From the NCBI GenBank assembly GCA_021292105.1, contig CM037869.1, positions 41,185,530 to 41,249,529 of the forward strand: a stretch of DNA of 64,000 nucleotides, in the 5' to 3' direction. How positions within the stretch are numbered: position 1 is the first letter of the stretch; every line of letters starts with the position of its first letter. Below are positions 19,801 to 34,340 of this stretch, piece after piece. The DNA is from Anadara kagoshimensis. Taxonomy: Eukaryota > Mollusca > Bivalvia > Arcoida > Arcidae. Both the position numbers and the translations under genes were made by a program. The notes beneath the pieces are model-generated. The model saw only the letters and a program-made list of their open reading frames with translations, did no database searches and had not been told where the DNA came from.

Positions 19801-22800
19801 CTAGAGGGGTAGAACGGGTCTTACGAGAGCTCAGAAGGACCATACCCCCCTTTTGATATGTGATTTCGTAAGGACCTGCTACGTTTGAAGTAGCGTACAC
19901 AGAGAAAATGCGTTTCCCCATCTAGGCCTTTTAACCACGGGTAGATCTATCCAATTGCAACATTTGGTGAAAATTTCAAGAACCCTAGAGGGGTAGAACG
20001 GGTCTTACGAGAGCTCAGAAGGACCATACCCCCCTTTTGATATGTGATTTCGTAAGGACCTGCTACGTTTGAAGTAGCGTACACAGAGAAAATGCGTTTC
20101 CCCATCTAGGCCTTTTAACCACGGGTAGATCTATCCAATTGCAACATTTGGTGAAAATTTCAAGAACCCTAGAGGGGTAGAACGGGTCTTACGAGAGCTC
20201 AGAAGGACCATACCCCCCTTTTGATATGTGATTTCGTAAGGACCTGCTACGTTTGAAGTAGCGTACACAGAGAAAATGCGTTTCCCCATCTAGGCCTTTT
20301 AACCACGGGTAGATCTATCCAATTGCAACATTTGGTGAAAATTTCAAGAACCCTAGAGGGGTAGAACGGGTCTTACGAGAGCTCAGAAGGACCATACCCC
20401 CCTTTTGATATGTGATTTCGTAAGGACCTGCTACGTTTGAAGTAGCGTACACAGAGAAAATGCGTTTCCCCATCTAGGCCTTTTAACCACGGGTAGATCT
20501 ATCCAATTGCAACATTTGGTGAAAATTTCAAGAACCCTAGAGGGGTAGAACGGGTCTTACGAGAGCTCAGAAGGACCATACCCCCCTTTTGATATGTGAT
20601 TTCGTAAGGACCTGCTACGTTTGAAGTAGCGTACACAGAGAAAATGCGTTTCCCCATCTAGGCCTTTTAACCACGGGTAGATCTATCCAATTGCAACATT
20701 TGGTGAAAATTTCAAGAACCCTAGAGGGGTAGAACGGGTCTTACGAGAGCTCAGAAGGACCATACCCCCCTTTTGATATGTGATTTCGTAAGGACCTGCT
20801 ACGTTTGAAGTAGCGTACACAGAGAAAATGCGTTTCCCCATCTAGGCCTTTTAACCACGGGTAGATCTATCCAATTGCAACATTTGGTGAAAATTTCAAG
20901 AACCCTAGAGGGGTAGAACGGGTCTTACGAGAGCTCAGAAGGACCATACCCCCCTTTTGATATGTGATTTCGTAAGGACCTGCTACGTTTGAAGTAGCGT
21001 ACACAGAGAAAATGCGTTTCCCCATCTAGGCCTTTTAACCACGGGTAGATCTATCCAATTGCAACATTTGGTGAAAATTTCAAGAACCCTAGAGGGGTAG
21101 AACGGGTCTTACGAGAGCTCAGAAGGACCATACCCCCCTTTTGATATGTGATTTCGTAAGGACCTGCTACGTTTGAAGTAGCGTACACAGAGAAAATGCG
21201 TTTCCCCATCTAGGCCTTTTAACCACGGGTAGATCTATCCAATTGCAACATTTGGTGAAAATTTCAAGAACCCTAGAGGGGTAGAACGGGTCTTACGAGA
21301 GCTCAGAAGGACCATACCCCCCTTTTGATATGTGATTTCGTAAGGACCTGCTACGTTTGAAGTAGCGTACACAGAGAAAATGCGTTTCCCCATCTAGGCC
21401 TTTTAACCACGGGTAGATCTATCCAATTGCAACATTTGGTGAAAATTTCAAGAACCCTAGAGGGGTAGAACGGGTCTTACGAGAGCTCAGAAGGACCATA
21501 CCCCCCTTTTGATATGTGATTTCGTAAGGACCTGCTACGTTTGAAGTAGCGTACACAGAGAAAATGCGTTTCCCCATCTAGGCCTTTTAACCACGGGTAG
21601 ATCTATCCAATTGCAACATTTGGTGAAAATTTCAAGAACCCTAGAGGGGTAGAACGGGTCTTACGAGAGCTCAGAAGGACCATACCCCCCTTTTGATATG
21701 TGATTTCGTAAGGACCTGCTACGTTTGAAGTAGCGTACACAGAGAAAATGCGTTTCCCCATCTAGGCCTTTTAACCACGGGTAGATCTATCCAATTGCAA
21801 CATTTGGTGAAAATTTCAAGAACCCTAGAGGGGTAGAACGGGTCTTACGAGAGCTCAGAAGGACCATACCCCCCTTTTGATATGTGATTTCGTAAGGACC
21901 TGCTACGTTTGAAGTAGCGTACACAGAGAAAATGCGTTTCCCCATCTAGGCCTTTTAACCACGGGTAGATCTATCCAATTGCAACATTTGGTGAAAATTT
22001 CAAGAACCCTAGAGGGGTAGAACGGGTCTTACGAGAGCTCAGAAGGACCATACCCCCCTTTTGATATGTGATTTCGTAAGGACCTGCTACGTTTGAAGTA
22101 GCGTACACAGAGAAAATGCGTTTCCCCATCTAGGCCTTTTAACCACGGGTAGATCTATCCAATTGCAACATTTGGTGAAAATTTCAAGAACCCTAGAGGG
22201 GTAGAACGGGTCTTACGAGAGCTCAGAAGGACCATACCCCCCTTTTGATATGTGATTTCGTAAGGACCTGCTACGTTTGAAGTAGCGTACACAGAGAAAA
22301 TGCGTTTCCCCATCTAGGCCTTTTAACCACGGGTAGATCTATCCAATTGCAACATTTGGTGAAAATTTCAAGAACCCTAGAGGGGTAGAACGGGTCTTAC
22401 GAGAGCTCAGAAGGACCATACCCCCCTTTTGATATGTGATTTCGTAAGGACCTGCTACGTTTGAAGTAGCGTACACAGAGAAAATGCGTTTCCCCATCTA
22501 GGCCTTTTAACCACGGGTAGATCTATCCAATTGCAACATTTGGTGAAAATTTCAAGAACCCTAGAGGGGTAGAACGGGTCTTACGAGAGCTCAGAAGGAC
22601 CATACCCCCCTTTTGATATGTGATTTCGTAAGGACCTGCTACGTTTGAAGTAGCGTACACAGAGAAAATGCGTTTCCCCATCTAGGCCTTTTAACCACGG
22701 GTAGATCTATCCAATTGCAACATTTGGTGAAAATTTCAAGAACCCTAGAGGGGTAGAACGGGTCTTACGAGAGCTCAGAAGGACCATACCCCCCTTTTGA

Positions 22801-25800
22801 TATGTGATTTCGTAAGGACCTGCTACGTTTGAAGTAGCGTACACAGAGAAAATGCGTTTCCCCATCTAGGCCTTTTAACCACGGGTAGATCTATCCAATT
22901 GCAACATTTGGTGAAAATTTCAAGAACCCTAGAGGGGTAGAACGGGTCTTACGAGAGCTCAGAAGGACCATACCCCCCTTTTGATATGTGATTTCGTAAG
23001 GACCTGCTACGTTTGAAGTAGCGTACACAGAGAAAATGCGTTTCCCCATCTAGGCCTTTTAACCACGGGTAGATCTATCCAATTGCAACATTTGGTGAAA
23101 ATTTCAAGAACCCTAGAGGGGTAGAACGGGTCTTACGAGAGCTCAGAAGGACCATACCCCCCTTTTGATATGTGATTTCGTAAGGACCTGCTACGTTTGA
23201 AGTAGCGTACACAGAGAAAATGCGTTTCCCCATCTAGGCCTTTTAACCACGGGTAGATCTATCCAATTGCAACATTTGGTGAAAATTTCAAGAACCCTAG
23301 AGGGGTAGAACGGGTCTTACGAGAGCTCAGAAGGACCATACCCCCCTTTTGATATGTGATTTCGTAAGGACCTGCTACGTTTGAAGTAGCGTACACAGAG
23401 AAAATGCGTTTCCCCATCTAGGCCTTTTAACCACGGGTAGATCTATCCAATTGCAACATTTGGTGAAAATTTCAAGAACCCTAGAGGGGTAGAACGGGTC
23501 TTACGAGAGCTCAGAAGGACCATACCCCCCTTTTGATATGTGATTTCGTAAGGACCTGCTACGTTTGAAGTAGCGTACACAGAGAAAATGCGTTTCCCCA
23601 TCTAGGCCTTTTAACCACGGGTAGATCTATCCAATTGCAACATTTGGTGAAAATTTCAAGAACCCTAGAGGGGTAGAACGGGTCTTACGAGAGCTCAGAA
23701 GGACCATACCCCCCTTTTGATATGTGATTTCGTAAGGACCTGCTACGTTTGAAGTAGCGTACACAGAGAAAATGCGTTTCCCCATCTAGGCCTTTTAACC
23801 ACGGGTAGATCTATCCAATTGCAACATTTGGTGAAAATTTCAAGAACCCTAGAGGGGTAGAACGGGTCTTACGAGAGCTCAGAAGGACCATACCCCCCTT
23901 TTGATATGTGATTTCGTAAGGACCTGCTACGTTTGAAGTAGCGTACACAGAGAAAATGCGTTTCCCCATCTAGGCCTTTTAACCACGGGTAGATCTATCC
24001 AATTGCAACATTTGGTGAAAATTTCAAGAACCCTAGAGGGGTAGAACGGGTCTTACGAGAGCTCAGAAGGACCATACCCCCCTTTTGATATGTGATTTCG
24101 TAAGGACCTGCTACGTTTGAAGTAGCGTACACAGAGAAAATGCGTTTCCCCATCTAGGCCTTTTAACCACGGGTAGATCTATCCAATTGCAACATTTGGT
24201 GAAAATTTCAAGAACCCTAGAGGGGTAGAACGGGTCTTACGAGAGCTCAGAAGGACCATACCCCCCTTTTGATATGTGATTTCGTAAGGACCTGCTACGT
24301 TTGAAGTAGCGTACACAGAGAAAATGCGTTTCCCCATCTAGGCCTTTTAACCACGGGTAGATCTATCCAATTGCAACATTTGGTGAAAATTTCAAGAACC
24401 CTAGAGGGGTAGAACGGGTCTTACGAGAGCTCAGAAGGACCATACCCCCCTTTTGATATGTGATTTCGTAAGGACCTGCTACGTTTGAAGTAGCGTACAC
24501 AGAGAAAATGCGTTTCCCCATCTAGGCCTTTTAACCACGGGTAGATCTATCCAATTGCAACATTTGGTGAAAATTTCAAGAACCCTAGAGGGGTAGAACG
24601 GGTCTTACGAGAGCTCAGAAGGACCATACCCCCCTTTTGATATGTGATTTCGTAAGGACCTGCTACGTTTGAAGTAGCGTACACAGAGAAAATGCGTTTC
24701 CCCATCTAGGCCTTTTAACCACGGGTAGATCTATCCAATTGCAACATTTGGTGAAAATTTCAAGAACCCTAGAGGGGTAGAACGGGTCTTACGAGAGCTC
24801 AGAAGGACCATACCCCCCTTTTGATATGTGATTTCGTAAGGACCTGCTACGTTTGAAGTAGCGTACACAGAGAAAATGCGTTTCCCCATCTAGGCCTTTT
24901 AACCACGGGTAGATCTATCCAATTGCAACATTTGGTGAAAATTTCAAGAACCCTAGAGGGGTAGAACGGGTCTTACGAGAGCTCAGAAGGACCATACCCC
25001 CCTTTTGATATGTGATTTCGTAAGGACCTGCTACGTTTGAAGTAGCGTACACAGAGAAAATGCGTTTCCCCATCTAGGCCTTTTAACCACGGGTAGATCT
25101 ATCCAATTGCAACATTTGGTGAAAATTTCAAGAACCCTAGAGGGGTAGAACGGGTCTTACGAGAGCTCAGAAGGACCATACCCCCCTTTTGATATGTGAT
25201 TTCGTAAGGACCTGCTACGTTTGAAGTAGCGTACACAGAGAAAATGCGTTTCCCCATCTAGGCCTTTTAACCACGGGTAGATCTATCCAATTGCAACATT
25301 TGGTGAAAATTTCAAGAACCCTAGAGGGGTAGAACGGGTCTTACGAGAGCTCAGAAGGACCATACCCCCCTTTTGATATGTGATTTCGTAAGGACCTGCT
25401 ACGTTTGAAGTAGCGTACACAGAGAAAATGCGTTTCCCCATCTAGGCCTTTTAACCACGGGTAGATCTATCCAATTGCAACATTTGGTGAAAATTTCAAG
25501 AACCCTAGAGGGGTAGAACGGGTCTTACGAGAGCTCAGAAGGACCATACCCCCCTTTTGATATGTGATTTCGTAAGGACCTGCTACGTTTGAAGTAGCGT
25601 ACACAGAGAAAATGCGTTTCCCCATCTAGGCCTTTTAACCACGGGTAGATCTATCCAATTGCAACATTTGGTGAAAATTTCAAGAACCCTAGAGGGGTAG
25701 AACGGGTCTTACGAGAGCTCAGAAGGACCATACCCCCCTTTTGATATGTGATTTCGTAAGGACCTGCTACGTTTGAAGTAGCGTACACAGAGAAAATGCG

Positions 25801-28800
25801 TTTCCCCATCTAGGCCTTTTAACCACGGGTAGATCTATCCAATTGCAACATTTGGTGAAAATTTCAAGAACCCTAGAGGGGTAGAACGGGTCTTACGAGA
25901 GCTCAGAAGGACCATACCCCCCTTTTGATATGTGATTTCGTAAGGACCTGCTACGTTTGAAGTAGCGTACACAGAGAAAATGCGTTTCCCCATCTAGGCC
26001 TTTTAACCACGGGTAGATCTATCCAATTGCAACATTTGGTGAAAATTTCAAGAACCCTAGAGGGGTAGAACGGGTCTTACGAGAGCTCAGAAGGACCATA
26101 CCCCCCTTTTGATATGTGATTTCGTAAGGACCTGCTACGTTTGAAGTAGCGTACACAGAGAAAATGCGTTTCCCCATCTAGGCCTTTTAACCACGGGTAG
26201 ATCTATCCAATTGCAACATTTGGTGAAAATTTCAAGAACCCTAGAGGGGTAGAACGGGTCTTACGAGAGCTCAGAAGGACCATACCCCCTTTTGATATGT
26301 GATTTCGTAAGGACCTGCTACGTTTGAAGTAGCGTACACAGAGAAAATGCGTTTCCCCATCTAGGCCTTTTAACCACGGGTAGATCTATCCAATTGCAAC
26401 ATTTGGTGAAAATTTCAAGAACCCTAGAGGGGTAGAACGGGTCTTACGAGAGCTCAGAAGGACCATACCCCCCTTTTGATATGTGATTTCGTAAGGACCT
26501 GCTACGTTTGAAGTAGCGTACACAGAGAAAATGCGTTTCCCCATCTAGGCCTTTTAACCACGGGTAGATCTATCCAATTGCAACATTTGGTGAAAATTTC
26601 AAGAACCCTAGAGGGGTAGAACGGGTCTTACGAGAGCTCAGAAGGACCATACCCCCCTTTTGATATGTGATTTCGTAAGGACCTGCTACGTTTGAAGTAG
26701 CGTACACAGAGAAAATGCGTTTCCCCATCTAGGCCTTTTAACCACGGGTAGATCTATCCAATTGCAACATTTGGTGAAAATTTCAAGAACCCTAGAGGGG
26801 TAGAACGGGTCTTACGAGAGCTCAGAAGGACCATACCCCCCTTTTGATATGTGATTTCGTAAGGACCTGCTACGTTTGAAGTAGCGTACACAGAGAAAAT
26901 GCGTTTCCCCATCTAGGCCTTTTAACCACGGGTAGATCTATCCAATTGCAACATTTGGTGAAAATTTCAAGAACCCTAGAGGGGTAGAACGGGTCTTACG
27001 AGAGCTCAGAAGGACCATACCCCCCTTTTGATATGTGATTTCGTAAGGACCTGCTACGTTTGAAGTAGCGTACACAGAGAAAATGCGTTTCCCCATCTAG
27101 GCCTTTTAACCACGGGTAGATCTATCCAATTGCAACATTTGGTGAAAATTTCAAGAACCCTAGAGGGGTAGAACGGGTCTTACGAGAGCTCAGAAGGACC
27201 ATACCCCCCTTTTGATATGTGATTTCGTAAGGACCTGCTACGTTTGAAGTAGCGTACACAGAGAAAATGCGTTTCCCCATCTAGGCCTTTTAACCACGGG
27301 TAGATCTATCCAATTGCAACATTTGGTGAAAATTTCAAGAACCCTAGAGGGGTAGAACGGGTCTTACGAGAGCTCAGAAGGACCATACCCCCCTTTTGAT
27401 ATGTGATTTCGTAAGGACCTGCTACGTTTGAAGTAGCGTACACAGAGAAAATGCGTTTCCCCATCTAGGCCTTTTAACCACGGGTAGATCTATCCAATTG
27501 CAACATTTGGTGAAAATTTCAAGAACCCTAGAGGGGTAGAACGGGTCTTACGAGAGCTCAGAAGGACCATACCCCCCTTTTGATATGTGATTTCGTAAGG
27601 ACCTGCTACGTTTGAAGTAGCGTACACAGAGAAAATGCGTTTCCCCATCTAGGCCTTTTAACCACGGGTAGATCTATCCAATTGCAACATTTGGTGAAAA
27701 TTTCAAGAACCCTAGAGGGGTAGAACGGGTCTTACGAGAGCTCAGAAGGACCATACCCCCCTTTTGATATGTGATTTCGTAAGGACCTGCTACGTTTGAA
27801 GTAGCGTACACAGAGAAAATGCGTTTCCCCATCTAGGCCTTTTAACCACGGGTAGATCTATCCAATTGCAACATTTGGTGAAAATTTCAAGAACCCTAGA
27901 GGGGTAGAACGGGTCTTACGAGAGCTCAGAAGGACCATACCCCCCTTTTGATATGTGATTTCGTAAGGACCTGCTACGTTTGAAGTAGCGTACACAGAGA
28001 AAATGCGTTTCCCCATCTAGGCCTTTTAACCACGGGTAGATCTATCCAATTGCAACATTTGGTGAAAATTTCAAGAACCCTAGAGGGGTAGAACGGGTCT
28101 TACGAGAGCTCAGAAGGACCATACCCCCCTTTTGATATGTGATTTCGTAAGGACCTGCTACGTTTGAAGTAGCGTACACAGAGAAAATGCGTTTCCCCAT
28201 CTAGGCCTTTTAACCACGGGTAGATCTATCCAATTGCAACATTTGGTGAAAATTTCAAGAACCCTAGAGGGGTAGAACGGGTCTTACGAGAGCTCAGAAG
28301 GACCATACCCCCCTTTTGATATGTGATTTCGTAAGGACCTGCTACGTTTGAAGTAGCGTACACAGAGAAAATGCGTTTCCCCATCTAGGCCTTTTAACCA
28401 CGGGTAGATCTATCCAATTGCAACATTTGGTGAAAATTTCAAGAACCCTAGAGGGGTAGAACGGGTCTTACGAGAGCTCAGAAGGACCATACCCCCCTTT
28501 TGATATGTGATTTCGTAAGGACCTGCTACGTTTGAAGTAGCGTACACAGAGAAAATGCGTTTCCCCATCTAGGCCTTTTAACCACGGGTAGATCTATCCA
28601 ATTGCAACATTTGGTGAAAATTTCAAGAACCCTAGAGGGGTAGAACGGGTCTTACGAGAGCTCAGAAGGACCATACCCCCCTTTTGATATGTGATTTCGT
28701 AAGGACCTGCTACGTTTGAAGTAGCGTACACAGAGAAAATGCGTTTCCCCATCTAGGCCTTTTAACCACGGGTAGATCTATCCAATTGCAACATTTGGTG

Positions 28801-29448
28801 AAAATTTCAAGAACCCTAGAGGGGTAGAACGGGTCTTACGAGAGCTCAGAAGGACCATACCCCCCTTTTGATATGTGATTTCGTAAGGACCTGCTACGTT
28901 TGAAGTAGCGTACACAGAGAAAATGCGTTTCCCCATCTAGGCCTTTTAACCACGGGTAGATCTATCCAATTGCAACATTTGGTGAAAATTTCAAGAACCC
29001 TAGAGGGGTAGAACGGGTCTTACGAGAGCTCAGAAGGACCATACCCCCCTTTTGATATGTGATTTCGTAAGGACCTGCTACGTTTGAAGTAGCGTACACA
29101 GAGAAAATGCGTTTCCCCATCTAGGCCTTTTAACCACGGGTAGATCTATCCAATTGCAACATTTGGTGAAAATTTCAAGAACCCTAGAGGGGTAGAACGG
29201 GTCTTACGAGAGCTCAGAAGGACCATACCCCCCTTTTGATATGTGATTTCGTAAGGACCTGCTACGTTTGAAGTAGCGTACACAGAGAAAATGCGTTTCC
29301 CCATCTAGGCCTTTTAACCACGGGTAGATCTATCCAATTGCAACATTTGGTGAAAATTTCAAGAACCCTAGAGGGGTAGAACGGGTCTTACGAGAGCTCA
29401 GAAGGACCATACCCCCCTTTTGATATGTGATTTCGTAAGGACCTGCTA
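13820..29448 (+). repeat. 184-bp satellite array 1, about 85 units
   Basis: Head-to-tail units of 184 bp, counted between successive CGTTTGAAGTAGCGTACACA starts (for example 16387, 16571, 16755, 16939). After the first four or five units, the rest are almost identical over 14 kb. The differences I can see are single-base losses in homopolymers, such as G4 to G3 at 15391 and 19253 and C6 to C5 near 14880 and 26285. The unit contains the small hairpin GCTAC-GTTTGAA-GTAGC. 184 is not a multiple of three and no long frame exists. The array begins at the gap and ends cleanly in unrelated sequence at 29448. Confidence 0.98.
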
Positions 29449-30963
29449 TATTTTGGAACCCTACATATAAATAAGGTCCATTTTTGGTGTTTAAAAAGCT
29501 CGTTTAAAATACTACAAAATATGGGGAAAAATAAACCCTTAACAGATCGTTTTCGAGATAAATGACGTTCCGTCAAAGGTACAAAATAGCACTATTAACA
29601 TGTCGCATGAGACCATCATGAGCTGGCCGTAGATTCGTACACACACAACACAATTTACCGCTAGTTATATGTTCAAGTACGTTTCGCTGCATCTTCCTTT
29701 CTAATGTTTTTGATTTAATCATCATTTTCCGGTTGTTAGGGCAACAAGTCGTTGCTATGGCAATTTTCTTGATTATTTTTGAAGTTTAGACCGTGGACGA
29801 AAATACGAAACTCTTGTATGATACCTGAAGTGGCGTACATGGAGTAAAATAAGCCCTCGGTCTTTAGGCTTGTTAGGTAATCATATTACTACGCGAATAT
29901 CATATCACCGTATTCCAAACGTAATTGCCTTTCTAAATGAAAATATCATGGCTCTGTTTCCATACATTTGTAATTTATTTTTTTTATTAAAAAATCTTTG
30001 AACGAAGCACATGGCCGCATATTGTGTTACGCACTATTTGGGTCCCTTGCACGGAATTACCTAAAACTGGAGCGCACGGAAATATAATCATATTAAAAAC
30101 CCAACGTTGGTTTGCCAATATTCTTAGCCTACACTTTTTGAGGACTCTCTATGGAGTCTTTGTATGGAGTAAATTTCAAAGCTATTCATGAGAAATAAGC
30201 AACTTATGTAAAGAATGTATTAGTGAAATATTCCCTTAAAATAGTATTCCAAGGAATACTAATTCACTGAATTTTCTTGTTACGTTTCTTTTTCATCTTT
30301 TTTCACAAAAAATCATATGACCTTTGGTCATTCAGATGATGCGATATTTGACGTTTTAAGGATCTGAAACTTGTAATTTGTTCAGAGTGAAGGGTCAAGA
30401 TCATGACTTAATTCATTTATTTCGTGTTTTGTTTGATTTTACATATTTGATATACATTTGTCTATAACTTTTTTATGTTTAGAAGCAATGATTTTTAACA
30501 CGAAGACAAAGTCGAACTCGACAATAAAAACTGTATTGTTGATAAACTTTTAAAACTTTATGTGAGCTTAGGCCATTTTTAGTTTTCATGTTTTCATAGC
30601 ATGGCATTCAAAACGGAGTAAATGTTAAAGCTCTGAATTAGTTTTGAAATTGTGAGCTTTTTCCTCTATATTTGTTACATTTCAATTTTGAGTTTTTACT
30701 TACACTGCTCTTTTACCATTGATCAAGTTTAAAAGCCAAGGTACTGACCTCATTTGAAAATTAATCCTGAAAATGCTAAATCTGGACTATATTTGTTGCA
30801 ATGGTCTTCATAATCATAATAGAGTTTTATATCTTTATGAGTTATAATTATGAATATATTTGAAGCCGATTTTAATTTAGATTTTAATTTTTGTAATTTT
30901 AAATAGACATTTTTGGTCATGTGTAATTCCATGACTAAGATATTGATTTCGTTTGTATAGTAT

Positions 30964-30998
<35 letters not shown>

Positions 30999-33009
30999 TT
31001 ATTTATTTAATTATTTATTTATTTTGGAAAAGCCGAGACTTCGAAGCTTTTTGGTAAATTCAAAAGAAGTAAGCTAATGGAATTTAGTCGAGTTTGCAAA
31101 TAAGCATATGATAGACGCCAGGGTGGATGACGCATTGCAAAAAATGAGGTCAAAGGTCACTGAATGGAAAAAAAATTAATTATATCCTGGACATAATGTG
31201 CCCTTATCTTGCAAAAAACATATAACTTTTATTTGCAATAATTTTGAGATAAATAGAACATATTGTATAGTGATGATTGTTTTTAAAACTGCATGACGTT
31301 AAATAAACAAAATTTTAAGATAAATATTGCCAAAATCTTGTCCAAATACATGTAGAATAATTAATTTTTGAAACATAAATTTGTGAAGATGTAAGAAAAG
31401 ATCATATCCACCAAGTTTACTATGCCAGTCTGCAAAACATTATATACATGTATATAGAAATTAATCAAAGTACTGAGAGTACTCTAGGTAGAGATTTAGC
31501 TTTTAGCTATATATAAAATATTAATATATGTTATGTTCTGAATGTTACAATAAAACAGAAGTAAAATAAATATTTTCATCAGATAATAATATTACTAAGG
31601 ACATATGTTTAATCGATATGAATGTGATGTTTTCAATGGCGTTTAAGTAATATTTAGTGCTAAGATGCTGTTGATTTTGTGACAATTGGATTACTCTGAT
31701 TATCAAAATGGACATAGCGAACACTTATACACTTTTTAACGTAGTAATATAAAGGAGAAAAATTTGCAATTGAAAACATTTTTAATATCCTATGCAAATA
31801 AGAATGTAAAACAATAAATGATTCAACAGACAAACAAGACCAGATAAATACATATCGGCACCACTGAGTATAAAATCCCGAGATTTGGACGGGAATCACC
31901 AGTAGTTTAAAGCAAAATCCGCTTTTTTATTAAAAAGTATATAGATGATAGGACAAAAACGAGGAATAAATAAATAAGGAACTATTATACCTTCTTTTGA
32001 TGTTAGTTTCCTTAATGGCTGCCATTCATGTTTAAATAATTTTTGAAATGTGTAGATCATCACTAGGGTTTGGTACTGAAGATCATAAAAAGGTCAAAGG
32101 TCAAATGAGTGAATTATATCATGAAATATACATATAAACTTTCTAATACTAGAAAATTCGGCATATTTATGAGTAATTACCTCAAAATAATATAAAACTA
32201 AGTTTTAGAAGTATATATATGTATCAAACGAAATCGACCAGAATTTGCACTTGAGGTAGACCAAAGTATAGTGGATGAGTTAAATATTTTATTTTCAGTG
32301 TTGATGGCATATATTGTTTAACAATCTTGATGATATTAAAATATATATTAGTAATATTTGTTTTTATAATGCTTTGGGATTTTGGTTTAGACATGGATTG
32401 GTATGTTTGTTATGATAACTTCATATTTATGATATGATGCAATGCTGAAAGCTATTATTCTTTTTCACTTTTTCTCGATTCTTGGAGGTTTTGACAGTTC
32501 TAAAGCAACTTTTTCCTTACTACTTTCCAAAAGAAAGTTTATGTTTGAAATTGAAATTGTTGGAATTGTTCATTTTCTTACAGACATGACAATATCATTA
32601 TGATCATGTACTTGTGTTTTGACAAATATATTAACATTGATAATGATATGTAATGATTCCTTAAACTGTCTCAGTTTTTCAGCACTAGAAATCAGCCAAA
32701 ATAGGCGCTTAGTAAGACCACTCGTGCATTTTGTATGTACTAATCTGTAAAAATTGGTGTAATGATGTTTTGGTGTTTATCTCAAAATGTGGTTGATAAC
32801 TTTTCGTGTCAATAACTTTAAGGCAGGAAGATATAACTTTTTCGCCTAAAAAAGAAAACCAAAACATTTTCTACAACATTAGGGCCCTATATCTTTTTAA
32901 ATGTAGACTATAAAATTGCATCAACTGTGTTTGCTAAACGAATTAAAACAGTCCTGTATGGTTTCGGTGATTCAATAAATAAATTGTTTTAAAGCATTAA
33001 ATTGAGTAG
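29449..33009. other. Spacer between satellite arrays, left part
   Basis: AT-rich, non-coding. I see none of the TIR-A, TIR-B or SINE copies that fill the outer flanks. It contains an (ATTT)n microsatellite (30959-31024) and perfect AGGTCAAAGGTCA direct repeats at 31147-31159 and 32091-32103 in loosely similar surroundings, possibly two old copies of one repeat. Short frames at 30750-30932 and 31660-31899 are not convincing genes. Confidence 0.55.
30959..31024. repeat. (ATTT)n microsatellite
   Basis: About sixteen tetranucleotide repeats with two interruptions near 31000-31012. Confidence 0.95.
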
Positions 33010-34340
33010 ATTACTTCTCTGTCTGTTCCGGTTTAAAAGCTATTTTCGATAAAAACAAGTTATTTAGATGGGGTAAACGGGGTTGTGGTGATAAACTTAG
33101 AACTGACAGAAAAATAGAATGGAATTGAAAAGGAAATTTCAAACTTTTGGGTATAAAATATAAATTGGGAGATTAATTTGAGTCCTTTAAGAAGCTTCTG
33201 TTCTGAATGATTTGTCATTCTTAAGTGCCAGATCTTCCAAACGACATAATAAATGAAATAGATTGATGTTCTCTTTCATATGGAACATCAAATTGAATAA
33301 AATAAAACGAGGTGTATTGGTTTTTTGAATTATGATGAAGGTAGTTTAAAGGTATCCCATATCAAGTTCTTTTGTCAAAAGATTTCATGGGTGCAGAAAA
33401 TCCGCTCTGCCATTTTACCATGGGAATGTCTGCTTCTGGATGATTTCGAAGAGTTCGAGGGTGCTAATGTTTTTAAAGATGGGTTTGCTTCAATCACACC
33501 GTTGATTAATAAATTCTGGTGATCGGTGATCACTGCATGGGCCAATTTACCAAATAATTACATCACAAACACAAATAACGTTATGTCACAATGTCTCTGG
33601 TAAAATCCTAACATTAAAACAAATAAAACTTTTGGAAAATGTGGGCAAAAGAAAATATTAATTTTATAAAGGTTTTAACAAATGATGAAGGAAATATTAT
33701 GTCTTATAATGAGTTTACAGCTAAGTTTGATTTTAATATTAATAATCTAAATTATTACACCTTGATTGATACAATTCCGGAAATCTGGAAAAGTGCAATC
33801 CAGCTACAAGAAAATCCGCTTAGAGAAGTCAGAAATAGTTTTATAACTAAATTGAAATAAAGGAAAATAGTTTCCAAAATGTTTTACATATATATCTAAA
33901 AGAAATTAGAAATTTTGCACAAAAATAAGAGATTGGATGTGTTGATTAATTATGTTTTCTTGTCACCGATGAAACAAAAAATCAAGATTTCCAGTATAAA
34001 ATTAAACACAATATTAATTTTATAAGCAGCCGAACAATGAAATGCAAGCTTCTTGAAACTGAACTATGCAGTTTTTGTTGGAAAGTTAAAGAAACTGAAC
34101 AACATTTATTTTTAGAATGTCAGTATGTAAAAAATATTTAAACATATTTTTCGATCAAGATAAAAATCAAATCCCACGTGATTATAGAAAATGAAGTAAA
34201 TAATGTTTATTTGGAAAGAAGCACAAAGTAATCATTTTTGGCATTTTCATTTATGCATTTTAATAATTAAATAGTATATCCATATATGTAGAATGTCCAA
34301 TACATTTCCCCAATACAATATTGCAATAGAAAAGATGTGT
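33010..34340 (+). pseudogene. Decayed LINE, C-terminal part of reverse-transcriptase ORF
   Basis: Pieces in changing plus-strand frames read like the C-terminal part of a non-LTR retrotransposon polyprotein. They include FIWNIKLNKIKRGVL (about 33274), then NYDEGSLKVSHIKFF (33325 on), then a thumb-like segment with FTAKFDFNINNLNYY (33639-33860). Near 34070-34130 a Cys/His motif follows, C-x2-C spaced to H-x4-C, as in the terminal zinc knuckle of many LINEs. Frameshifts and stops (for example TGA in VLVF*IMM near 33328) make it non-functional. The catalytic FADD-type motif and the endonuclease are not seen, consistent with 5' truncation. The clade is undetermined. Confidence 0.72.
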
